From Flavobacteriales bacterium (lineage in GTDB: Bacteria; Bacteroidota; Bacteroidia; Flavobacteriales_D; Crocinitomicaceae): DNA of 61,800 nucleotides. The first letter of the stretch is position 1, and each line of letters begins with the position of its first letter. The notes beneath the pieces are model-generated. The model ran no database searches. It saw only the letters and a program-made list of their open reading frames with translations, and was not told the origin of the DNA. Positions 7,458 to 16,324 of the stretch are shown here, one piece after another. The DNA lies in contig VEQH01000016.1 in the NCBI GenBank assembly GCA_018883325.1, positions 1-61,800 on the forward strand, written 5' to 3'. The position numbers and the translations under genes were made by a program.

Positions 7458-7829
7458 TTAGTTAGGTAAATAGATGGTTTCAACTGATGTGGTGTGGATT
7501 CTACATCTTGTATATCCAGTAGCTATTTTATTGTTGTATTTCACAATAATATCGAAATAGCCTGTGGTATTGTCTTTGCCTGATGTATTGAAATATTCAT
7601 CCATATCGATTACAGAAAAACCAGAACTATTAGTGAAAGAAGTATCCACGAAATCCAAAGTTGCAGGGTTGGATTGTTGATCACCAATCACGATAATCTT
7701 CGCACCTCCAACTAATTGGTTCGAAGCTGAACGTACAAATACTTTTAAAATAGCGGGATCTTTTGGTTCACAAGCACTGTTCAAAAACAGCAAAGCAAAC
7801 AAAATTGGAATAAAATAGAATTTTTTCAT
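7458..7829 (-). CDS. Small lipoprotein, tandem family copy 3 (divergent)
   Basis: The 123-residue protein has lipoprotein signal MKKFYFIPILFALLFLNSAC. The mature part keeps the family pattern (AILKVFVRSASNQLVGGAKI, then NSSGFSVIDMDEYFNTSG) but has lost the RKKxDTIAN start and the SGQAG motif, and ends VETIYLPN. It has YTRCRIH with an extra Cys. It is the most diverged of the four in the middle of the array, so the array was not made by a single recent expansion. Function unknown. Confidence 0.75.
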   Translation of the reverse strand: MKKFYFIPILFALLFLNSACEPKDPAILKVFVRSASNQLVGGAKIIVIGDQQSNPATLDFVDTSFTNSSGFSVIDMDEYFNTSGKDNTTGYFDIIVKYNNKIATGYTRCRIHTTSVETIYLPN

Positions 7830-7891
7830 AATTTAAAGCTAGCCAAATTTACACTTTTTTTTTAATTCAACAATTTGCCTCATTTTGAGGA

Positions 7892-8290
7892 CTATTTCAC
7901 CACCACAACTGTCTCTGTCACTACTTCTTGCTCCACCGTCACAATGCCTTCTCCGTATAATCCAAACTGTTTTGCCTTTATTTTTAATACAACAACTCCA
8001 GTTTGCCCTGATTTGTAATAATCATTAAAGTTAAAATACGCCACACCCAATTCATCTGTCGTTTTTTCCATGTTAAGCGTAACAACACCACTAAAGGACG
8101 TTGGCTCTGCTTTTACTTCAACTAATGCTCCTTCGATTACTGATCCACTTTCATTTTTAACAATCACAGCCAATATGGTGTCTTGTTTTTTATAACAAGC
8201 AGTCAGCAAAAAAAGTAGTAAAAAACAGCCAACCTTGATAATTGATACTTTTAATTGAAAGTGGGCGTTTTTTTTCTTATAAATTTGCAT
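7892..8290 (-). CDS. Small lipoprotein, tandem family copy 4
   Basis: The 132-residue protein has lipoprotein signal VGCFLLLFLLTAC followed by YKKQDTILAVIVKNESG. The domain continues through GALVEVKAEPTSF, DELGVAYFNFNDYYKSGQTG and a valine-rich last strand. I prefer the ATG at 8290 (MQIYKKKN); the ATG at 8317 would give an unusually long n-region. It is the promoter-proximal member of the array. Codon-level similarity to copies 1 and 2 is clear in the DTI-A-I-V and SGQ-GV motifs. Function unknown. Confidence 0.7.
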   Translation of the reverse strand: MQIYKKKNAHFQLKVSIIKVGCFLLLFLLTACYKKQDTILAVIVKNESGSVIEGALVEVKAEPTSFSGVVTLNMEKTTDELGVAYFNFNDYYKSGQTGVVVLKIKAKQFGLYGEGIVTVEQEVVTETVVVVK

Positions 8291-8381
8291 CAACAAACTT
8301 GTTTGACATTTAAACAACGTTTGCTACAAAAAAGTTACAGTTTCATCCAATGAAATGAGCATAGACCTAAAATAAACTTAA

Positions 8382-8534
8382 AAACAAAGAGATTTAAAGC
8401 TTTGCGGAACATTAAAACGATTAAAAATATTCTCAATAAATGAAATAAGTCCTAATGAAATTCGTCAAAAATTAGCTTCAACTGAACTTGAGTTAAATTG
8501 GCGATTGAATATGACTTTTGAAAAAATAAAATAA
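8382..8534 (+). repeat. Gene-end relic before pheS, repeated before the cyclotransferase gene
   Basis: A 50-codon open frame without ATG encodes KQRDLKLCGTLKRLKIFSIN, then EISPNEIRQKLASTELELNW and RLNMTFEKIK, and stops four bases before the pheS ATG. Its last 90 bases recur in degraded form (with stops) at 9909-9990, immediately before the next long gene: ATAAGTCCTA-TGA-ATTCG, then AA-TGGCGAT. I read both as relics of one duplicated sequence. Its origin is unknown. Confidence 0.5.
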
Positions 8535-8537
8535 AAT

Positions 8538-9560
8538 ATGAAAATTAAAATTGAAGCAGTTCTTCAAGAAATTAATCAATATTCCATTTCTTCAGTAGCA
8601 GAGTTAGAAGCCTTCCGAATAAAATATTTAGGAAGTAAAGGAATTCTAAAAGATTTATACGCTGAATTAAAAAACGTTCCGAACGAACAAAAAAGAGAAG
8701 TTGGTCAGCTGATCAATAATTTGCGACAAGCGACGGAAGATTTTTATGCGCAGCACAAAGACAAATTAGCTTCTTCAACTGAAAAAAACAATGATTTTGA
8801 TTTTTCAAGACCAGGAGAGGATATTTCAGTTGGTGGACATCACCCATTATCTTTAGTGAAAAGAGAAATTATCGATATTTTTTCTCGAATTGGTTTTATT
8901 GTTTCAGAAGGACCAGAAATTGAGGATGATTGGCACAATTTCTCCGCTTTAAATTTCCCACCTGAACATCCTGCTCGCGATATGCAAGATACTTTTTTCA
9001 TTCAAAAAGGTGAAAATGAAATGGCTTTGCGTACACACACGAGTTCTGTTCAAGTGCGCGTGATGGAATCATCAAAACCACCAATCCGTACAATTTCACC
9101 TGGAAGAGTTTACCGAAATGAAGCAATTTCTGCGCGCGCTCACTGTTTCTTTCATCAAGTTGAAGGTTTATACATTGACAAAAATGTTTCCTTCGCCGAT
9201 TTGAAGCAAACGCTTTTGTTTTTTGCTCGTGAAATGTTTGGTGAGAAAGCTCAAATTCGCTTGCGACCATCTTATTTTCCATTCACAGAACCAAGCGCAG
9301 AAGTAGATGTTTCGTGTACTTTATGCAATGCAAAAGGTTGTAACGTCTGTAAACATACAGGTTGGTTGGAAATTTTAGGTTGTGGAATGGTTGATCCAAA
9401 TGTATTGGAAGCTTGCGGAATCGACTCCAATGAATTTACTGGTTTTGCCTTTGGAATGGGCGTTGAACGTATCGCACAATTGAAATACCGCGTGACAGAT
9501 TTACGTCTTTATTCGGAAAACGACCTTCGTTTTTTAAAACAATTTACACCCGGAATCTAA
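8538..9560 (+). CDS. pheS: Phenylalanine--tRNA ligase alpha subunit
   Basis: The 340-residue protein is the catalytic alpha chain of the alpha2beta2 PheRS, charging tRNA-Phe in the cytosol. Residues 1-85 form the N-terminal coiled coil, including the K-YLGSKGILK motif. The class II core follows: motif 1 region HPLSLVKREIIDIFSRIGF, motif 2 RTISPGRVYRNEAISARAH, and motif 3 FAFGMGVERIAQLKY near residue 304. A Cys-rich CTLCNAKGCNVC segment is usual in this subfamily. Length is normal. The stop overlaps the ATG of the next gene (TAATG), so ytxJ is translationally coupled. pheT is not adjacent in this window, as is common in Bacteroidota. Confidence 0.97.
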   Translation: MKIKIEAVLQEINQYSISSVAELEAFRIKYLGSKGILKDLYAELKNVPNEQKREVGQLINNLRQATEDFYAQHKDKLASSTEKNNDFDFSRPGEDISVGGHHPLSLVKREIIDIFSRIGFIVSEGPEIEDDWHNFSALNFPPEHPARDMQDTFFIQKGENEMALRTHTSSVQVRVMESSKPPIRTISPGRVYRNEAISARAHCFFHQVEGLYIDKNVSFADLKQTLLFFAREMFGEKAQIRLRPSYFPFTEPSAEVDVSCTLCNAKGCNVCKHTGWLEILGCGMVDPNVLEACGIDSNEFTGFAFGMGVERIAQLKYRVTDLRLYSENDLRFLKQFTPGI

Positions 9561-9907
9561 TGGCTTGGATAAAATTAACGGAAGAAAACCAATTGGAAGA
9601 ATGTTGGAATTTGAGCCATCAAAAACCTCAATTGATTTTCAAACACAGCACGCGCTGCAATATTTCAGTGATGGCTTTGACGCGTTTTCAGGGAAGTGGA
9701 ATTTTGGATGCAGAGACAGTTGATTCGTATTATTTGGATTTGTTGAAATTTAGAAATATCTCCAATGCAATCGAATCGAAAAGCGGTGTTAGGCATCAAT
9801 CGCCACAAGTAATTGTAATAAATAAAGGAGAAGTTTTCTTGTCCGAATCGCACGGAATGATTGATGCTCGCTCAATTCTTCGAGAAATTAAAACATTAAA
9901 TTCATAA
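9560..9907 (+). CDS. ytxJ: Bacillithiol-system redox protein YtxJ-like
   Basis: The 115-residue thioredoxin-fold protein resembles the YtxJ (bacillithiol system redox-active protein) family. Residues 20-48 (SHQKPQLIFKHSTRCNISVM) carry the single active Cys in place of a CxxC. The next part has the typical LDLLKFRNISNAI helix, the GVRHQSPQVIVI strand with cis-Pro region and a final helix. It probably reduces bacilliredoxin-type mixed disulfides in the cytosol. The ATG overlaps the pheS stop, so it is the second gene of that operon. Exact redox partner unknown. Confidence 0.85.
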   Translation: MAWIKLTEENQLEECWNLSHQKPQLIFKHSTRCNISVMALTRFQGSGILDAETVDSYYLDLLKFRNISNAIESKSGVRHQSPQVIVINKGEVFLSESHGMIDARSILREIKTLNS

Positions 9908-9908
9908 A

Positions 9909-9990
9909 ATAAGTCCTATTGAGATTCGCTACAATTAAGTATAAATTTGAATGGCGATTTTATGATGACCATTTTTAAAAAAAGTAAACA
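9909..9990 (+). repeat. Degraded second copy of the pheS-leader relic
   Basis: ATAAGTCCTATTGAGATTCG aligns with ATAAGTCCTAATGAAATTCG at 8445. The ATGGCGATT and TTTTTAAAAAA segments also correspond. Several stops break the frame. It ends at the start codon of the cyclotransferase gene, as the first copy ends at pheS. Confidence 0.5.
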
Positions 9991-9993
9991 CGT

Positions 9994-11076
9994 ATGAAAA
10001 AGTATTTCATCTATATTATAATCATTGGTTTGATTGCAGCATTCGTTTTGCCTTATGTAATGCCAAATTCAAATTCATCCTCTTCTGAAAATCCACCTTT
10101 TAGTTTTAGTTTCACTGAAAATTTAGCTATTCCACACGGACAATCTTTGCCAATTGCTTTTGAAGTAAATGAAGAAATTCAAAAACTAGAACTTTCCTTG
10201 AACGGTAAAAAGCTAAACACTTGGACTGCACCTTCTGGCAAAATTACCTATACCTTAAACACAAAAGATTTCCAAGTTGGAGCTTATGCAATTGAAATGA
10301 TGGCTTACAGAAAAGATGGAACTTCCTATTCAGACCAACGATTAGTGCGTATTTTATCTGATATTACTCCTGAAAAATGGTCGCTTGAAATTCTTGCTTC
10401 ATTGCCACATTTGGAAACAAGTTTCACGCAAGGTTTAGAGTTCAATGAAGGAAAACTATTTGAAGGAACTGGCGACCCGAATCAAGCAGGCGAGACAGTT
10501 ATCGCGGAGCTTGATTTGAAAACAGGAGCTATTCTTAGAAAAATGGGTTTAGATGCTTCACATTTTGGAGAAGGAATCACGATTTTAGGCGATGAACTTT
10601 ATCAATTAACCTGGAAAAATCAAAAATGCCTTGTTTACAATAAAAGCGATTTTAAATCTATAAAAGAGTTCACTTACACGGGCGAAGGTTGGGGCTTATG
10701 CAACGATGGAAAAAGTTTGATTATGTCTGATGGTTCGGAGCGAATTTATTTTAGAAATCCAAAAACATTTGACGTTGAACGCACAATTGAAGTTTACACC
10801 GACCAAGGACCAATTGCACGCTTAAATGAATTGGAATTCGTTGACGGTTTGATTTATGCCAACATCTGGACTTCGAACAATATCGCGGTGATTGATCCTG
10901 CAACAGGAAAAGTTTTAGCTACAATCGACGCTACGCAGTTGGTTCAAGAAGGAAAAGGAAATGGAGAAGTTCTAAATGGAATTGCCTACAACACGGCAAC
11001 AAAAAAACTCTATATGACTGGAAAATTCTGGCCAAAAATGTTTGAAGTGAAGGTGAAGAAAAATGTAGTTTCTTAG
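9994..11076 (+). CDS. Glutaminyl-peptide cyclotransferase (plant/bacterial beta-propeller type)
   Basis: The 360-residue protein has an N-terminal hydrophobic anchor (YFIYIIIIGLIAAFVLPYV) and a Ser-rich linker, then a beta-sandwich-like segment to about residue 125. The C-terminal five-bladed propeller of the glutamine cyclotransferase family starts with PHLETSFTQGLEF and continues with KLFEGTGDPNQAGETVI, YTGEGWGLCNDGKSLIMSDG, LNELEFVDGLIYANIWTSN and NGIAYNTATKKLYMTGKFW. It converts N-terminal Gln to pyroglutamate, probably on exported proteins. In T9SS bacteria many exported proteins carry N-terminal Gln after signal cleavage (established for Bacteroidota; link here inferred). Part of the 3' end is repeated at 12043-12120. 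Confidence 0.9.
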   Translation: MKKYFIYIIIIGLIAAFVLPYVMPNSNSSSSENPPFSFSFTENLAIPHGQSLPIAFEVNEEIQKLELSLNGKKLNTWTAPSGKITYTLNTKDFQVGAYAIEMMAYRKDGTSYSDQRLVRILSDITPEKWSLEILASLPHLETSFTQGLEFNEGKLFEGTGDPNQAGETVIAELDLKTGAILRKMGLDASHFGEGITILGDELYQLTWKNQKCLVYNKSDFKSIKEFTYTGEGWGLCNDGKSLIMSDGSERIYFRNPKTFDVERTIEVYTDQGPIARLNELEFVDGLIYANIWTSNNIAVIDPATGKVLATIDATQLVQEGKGNGEVLNGIAYNTATKKLYMTGKFWPKMFEVKVKKNVVS

Positions 11077-11129
11077 ATCAGTAAATCGTTTCAAGAAACA
11101 ATTAATTTTCGACGAAGGTCAATAAACTA

Positions 11130-11471
11130 TTATTCAACAGAAATGTTGTCTTTGATAATTTCAGTTAAGAGTTTTAATGGCTCTTTTTTAAACGAAGCAA
11201 ATTTCTTGATTATAATACTGTTATTAACTGTAAACACTTCGTTTGTAGGCACTTCACTTTCGTATTTTAGTTCTCTATCAATGTCTGTTTGGGCGATTGG
11301 AAAAGAGAATTTGTCACCTCTAATAACAGAAGTAATTTTGGCAACAATATAATTTTGCTTGTTTATAGAATCCTTTGATATTATTACAGCTGGTCGTTGC
11401 TTCGTGTTTGATAAATCCGTAAAAGGGTAGGGAAGTAGTATAATATCGCCTTGGTAATATTTCATATCCAT
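11130..11471 (-). CDS. PemK/MazF-family toxin
   Basis: The 113-residue protein has the hallmarks of MazF/PemK ribonucleases: YYQGDIILLPYPFTDLSNTK (the GDI...PFTD strand), QRPAVIISKDSIN with the conserved RPA and an S at the end of the strand, and a C-terminal PTNEVFTVNNSIIIKKFASF. It would cleave mRNA in the cytosol when freed of its partner. The ATG follows the stop of the upstream antitoxin candidate without a gap (TAAATG). The pair is an island between the cyclotransferase gene and a degraded copy of that gene's 3' end, which suggests insertion. Confidence 0.88.
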   Translation of the reverse strand: MDMKYYQGDIILLPYPFTDLSNTKQRPAVIISKDSINKQNYIVAKITSVIRGDKFSFPIAQTDIDRELKYESEVPTNEVFTVNNSIIIKKFASFKKEPLKLLTEIIKDNISVE

Positions 11472-11903
11472 TTAGTAATTATCCCAGTGTTCATCCTCAA
11501 CTGCATCCCAATCAGCCGCTAAAACAGGTTTTGAAAGTTCGTATGTAGTGTGAATATCGGCTATTTCTTGAAGGTTTGCATAGAGAAAATCAACTGTTTC
11601 AAAAAAATCTAAAGCTGCAATTTTAAACTCTTTAAACTCCTTATCATTAATTGGTTCAATAACTGTTCGCAATTTTGCTAAAACTGGTATTAGAGAACCA
11701 ATTGAATTAGCCTCTTTCGAAGCTTTAATGGGAGTTAAGTCTTTGAGGTAAAATATAGAACCTCTTAATTTTATAGTTGATTCTTTGATTTTTGGAATTG
11801 CAAATTTCTCGTATTTCTCCCAAATTGACTCCGCAAAATTAAAACTTGAAAGTACACCAAGGGACTCCAGAATACTTGTCGAATATGTCAAGTTATAAAC
11901 CAT
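11472..11903 (-). CDS. Atypical antitoxin candidate for the MazF toxin
   Basis: The 143-residue protein precedes and abuts the toxin gene. It is mostly helical with no recognised AbrB, RHH or HTH fold (ESIWEKYEKFAIPKIKEST, EFKEFKIAALDFFETVDF). The tail reads SKPVLAADWDAVEDEHWDNY: an acidic, Trp-containing C-terminus typical of MazF-neutralising antitoxins. The DNA-binding half of ordinary MazE is replaced by a longer helical bundle. The longest frame starts with TTG (11918); I chose ATG 11903. Function as antitoxin is inferred from position and tail. Confidence 0.65.
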   Translation of the reverse strand: MVYNLTYSTSILESLGVLSSFNFAESIWEKYEKFAIPKIKESTIKLRGSIFYLKDLTPIKASKEANSIGSLIPVLAKLRTVIEPINDKEFKEFKIAALDFFETVDFLYANLQEIADIHTTYELSKPVLAADWDAVEDEHWDNY

Positions 11904-12042
11904 AGTGTAAAAATACAATTTTTCTTACAGTTTACAATTCCTGATAAATATCCATCAAATTGGAGTAAAATTTTCATACAATTTTGATATTAATTGATTT
12001 GTGATTGTAGTTTTTCTTAATCAACAATAATTCGTTCAATAA

Positions 12043-12120
12043 GAAAAAGGAAAAGGAGAAGTTCTAAATAGAATTACCTACAATCAAAATGTTTGAAGTG
12101 AAGAAAAATGTGGTTTCTTA
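12043..12120 (+). repeat. Degraded copy of the cyclotransferase gene 3' end
   Basis: GGAGAAGTTCTAAAT-GAATT (12056 onward) and AAAATGTTTGAAGTGAA...GAAAAATGT-GTTTCTTA match 10963-11076, with an internal gap of about 50 bases and loss of GGTGAA. With the original at 11076 it brackets the toxin-antitoxin pair. Its last three bases also serve as the stop codon of the convergent DUF2279 gene. Confidence 0.8.
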
Positions 12121-12996
12121 AAAATACAATCCCCTTGCTCCAAATTTATTTCCTTGAAGAATTAATGCTGGAAAAGGAATTTTAAGATAGTTTAATTGGC
12201 TAAAAACTGTTTTTAAAAATGCATTTTTTACTGGAATTCGAGAGAAATCAATATCCATCGAAAGTAAAAATTCTCTTCTCGAATGAAAGTTTAAATAGCT
12301 TTCTTCGCTACCTACAATTTTTTGGTCGGCGCTGTAGCCCAAACTAAAACACAACCATTTTGGAAATTTGTTGGTTCCCATTGTTCCGGGAGAAAAACTC
12401 AACCAATAAGTTTGTCCGTTGTAGTCTTTTAATAGTTGTTCGGCAAAGTTACTTCCGAGAATTTCAGGACGCAAAGCAGCGTATTCAGTCGGGTGAAAAG
12501 AAAATTTCGGAACAATGATTTGCTGTTTAAACAAACGTTCTTGTCCCCAAAATAAAGCGGAACCACTCACGTTTGCAAGCATATCGTAACCCGAAAAACC
12601 CCATTCGTCTGAAAAACCATCTAAAACTTCCAAAAAAGTCAAATAACTTAAACTCACACCAACGCCCACCCAATCAGCATTTTGTCTTTTCATTCCGCCC
12701 CAACGATAGAGCTGCGAAATGTTTTTTGAAATCTGATAAGTTGTAAAAGTGTGTCCAGCTTTATCCATTTGAAGCCAATTTCCACCATCGTTAAAGAAGT
12801 GAAAATCTGTCCACGGATTGTTGTACCAAACTTGTTGTAAGCCAATCAAACTTCCTGAATAAGCAACACCAATAACGGACGAACTAACGATTAATCGCTT
12901 TTTATTCAAACTATCTGCCGGTTTCCAAAAGGAAGATTGAGCCGTTAAATAGCAGGGAAACAAAAAGATAAAAAAAAGCCGTTTAAATAAAACCAC
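12118..12996 (-). CDS. DUF2279 family exported protein
   Basis: The 292-residue protein has signal peptide LFKRLFFIFLFPCYLTAQ and the DUF2279 (YfiM-like) pattern: LNKKRLIVSSSVIGVAYSG, a WTDFHFFNDGGNWLQMDKAG segment, then HTFTTYQISKNIS and GFSDEWGFSGYDMLANVSG. The last 90 residues contain Phe/Leu/Tyr-rich strands. It should be an outer-membrane or periplasmic protein; the family has no proven function. The start is GTG at 12996 and no better ATG precedes the signal. Its stop codon lies in the duplicated cyclotransferase end, so the insertion or duplication reached exactly its 3' border. Confidence 0.8.
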   Translation of the reverse strand: MVLFKRLFFIFLFPCYLTAQSSFWKPADSLNKKRLIVSSSVIGVAYSGSLIGLQQVWYNNPWTDFHFFNDGGNWLQMDKAGHTFTTYQISKNISQLYRWGGMKRQNADWVGVGVSLSYLTFLEVLDGFSDEWGFSGYDMLANVSGSALFWGQERLFKQQIIVPKFSFHPTEYAALRPEILGSNFAEQLLKDYNGQTYWLSFSPGTMGTNKFPKWLCFSLGYSADQKIVGSEESYLNFHSRREFLLSMDIDFSRIPVKNAFLKTVFSQLNYLKIPFPALILQGNKFGARGLYF

Positions 12997-13072
12997 AAGT
13001 CGAAATTAAATAAATAAGTTAAATCAATAGCGATATAGAAATTATCAATAATATCTTATAATTCATAGACTG

Positions 13073-13080
13073 TATCTTCG
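13073..13080 (+). promoter_or_regulatory. Bacteroidota -7 box for katG
   Basis: TATCTTCG fits the Bacteroidota TAnnTTTG -7 element with one change. It lies 33 bases before the katG ATG at 13113. No operator is recognisable. Confidence 0.5.
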
Positions 13081-13109
13081 TGCTTTACCAATTATAAATT
13101 AATTTCTAA

Positions 13110-15431
<2,322 letters not shown>

Positions 15432-15451
15432 ACTATATCTCATAATACAGG

Positions 15452-15487
15452 AAACGACTAGTGTTGATGCTAGTCGTTTTTTTTTGT
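15452..15487 (+). terminator. Intrinsic terminator of katG
   Basis: AAACGACTAG, an eight-base loop and CTAGTCGTTT form a perfect 10-bp stem followed by a run of Ts, 20 bases after the katG stop. Confidence 0.9.
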
Positions 15488-15516
15488 CAGTTTAAATGAA
15501 CACAATTGTAATAGAA

Positions 15517-16157
15517 GATTCCTTCCATTAGTCAAAAGACCTTTTCTATATGGAAACGACATCAAACAAGATTCCTCGTTTCACTCGGAAGGACTTGCAT
15601 CAAGAGAGTCTTGCGAAAATGCGAAGCATTTTCGCCACCTACTCTAACCAATGGGTCATTCCGAACATCGTGAGGAATCTCGTTTTCAATGTTAGAGTTA
15701 CATTTATTTAAAAATAATTCTTCAATAAATGCTTAAAAGGATTCCTTCCATTAGTCAAAAGACCTTTTCTATATGGAAACGACATCAAACAAGATTCCTC
15801 GTTACACTCGGAATGACTTGCATTAAGTGAGTCTTGCGAAAATGCGAAGCATTTTCGCAACCTACTCTAACCAATGCGTCATTCCTAACATCGTGAGGAA
15901 TCTCGTTTTCAATGTTAGAGTTACATTTATTTAAAAATAATTCTTCAATAAATGCTTAAAAGGATTCCTTCCATTGGTCAAAAGGACTTTTCTATATGGA
16001 ATCGACATCAAACAAGATTCCTCGTTACACTCGGAATGACTTGCATTAAGAGAGCATTGCGAAAATGCGAAGCATTTTCGCTACCTACTCTAATCAATGG
16101 GTCATTCCGAACTTCGTGAGGAATCTCGTTTTCAATCTTGGAGTTACATTTATTTAA
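15517..16157. repeat. Three tandem 223-bp repeats with hairpins
   Basis: Copies start at 15517, 15740 and 15963 (GATTCCTTCCATT), an exact period of 223; the third ends near 16157. In each copy a left arm AGATTCCTCG----CACTCGGAA and a right arm TTCCGAAC-TCGTGAGGAATCT can pair. Between them is a perfect central hairpin GCGAAAATGC-GAA-GCATTTTCGC (15613-15635 in copy 1). Copies differ at only a few bases. Together with the terminator this fills the 890 bases between katG and the GT39 gene; no ORF inside is credible. Confidence 0.9.
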
Positions 16158-16290
16158 CGCACAAAATTTATTTTGGTAGTAAATTGAAGAATCTGTTTTT
16201 TGGAAAGGAAAAGTATGAATCTATAACAACTTTTAATAATCAAAAAGGCTTTTCTCTTTGCCCAATCATTGTTTACACTTTTTTCTAGGG

Positions 16291-16298
16291 TATATTTG
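16291..16298 (+). promoter_or_regulatory. Bacteroidota -7 box for the GT39 gene
   Basis: TATATTTG matches TAnnTTTG exactly. A TTGTTTAC tract lies about 20 bases upstream as -33 region. The ATG is 27 bases downstream. Confidence 0.6.
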
Positions 16299-16324
16299 CA
16301 CCTCAAATCAATCCATCTAAATTG

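Noticed and set aside
15517..16157. CRISPR array
   Set aside because: Unit length 223 with no alternating short repeats and unique spacers; units are nearly identical along their whole length.
16097..16288. A 63-codon frame between the repeats and the GT39 gene
   Set aside because: It begins inside the third 223-bp repeat and overlaps the promoter region of the GT39 gene; no family resemblance.
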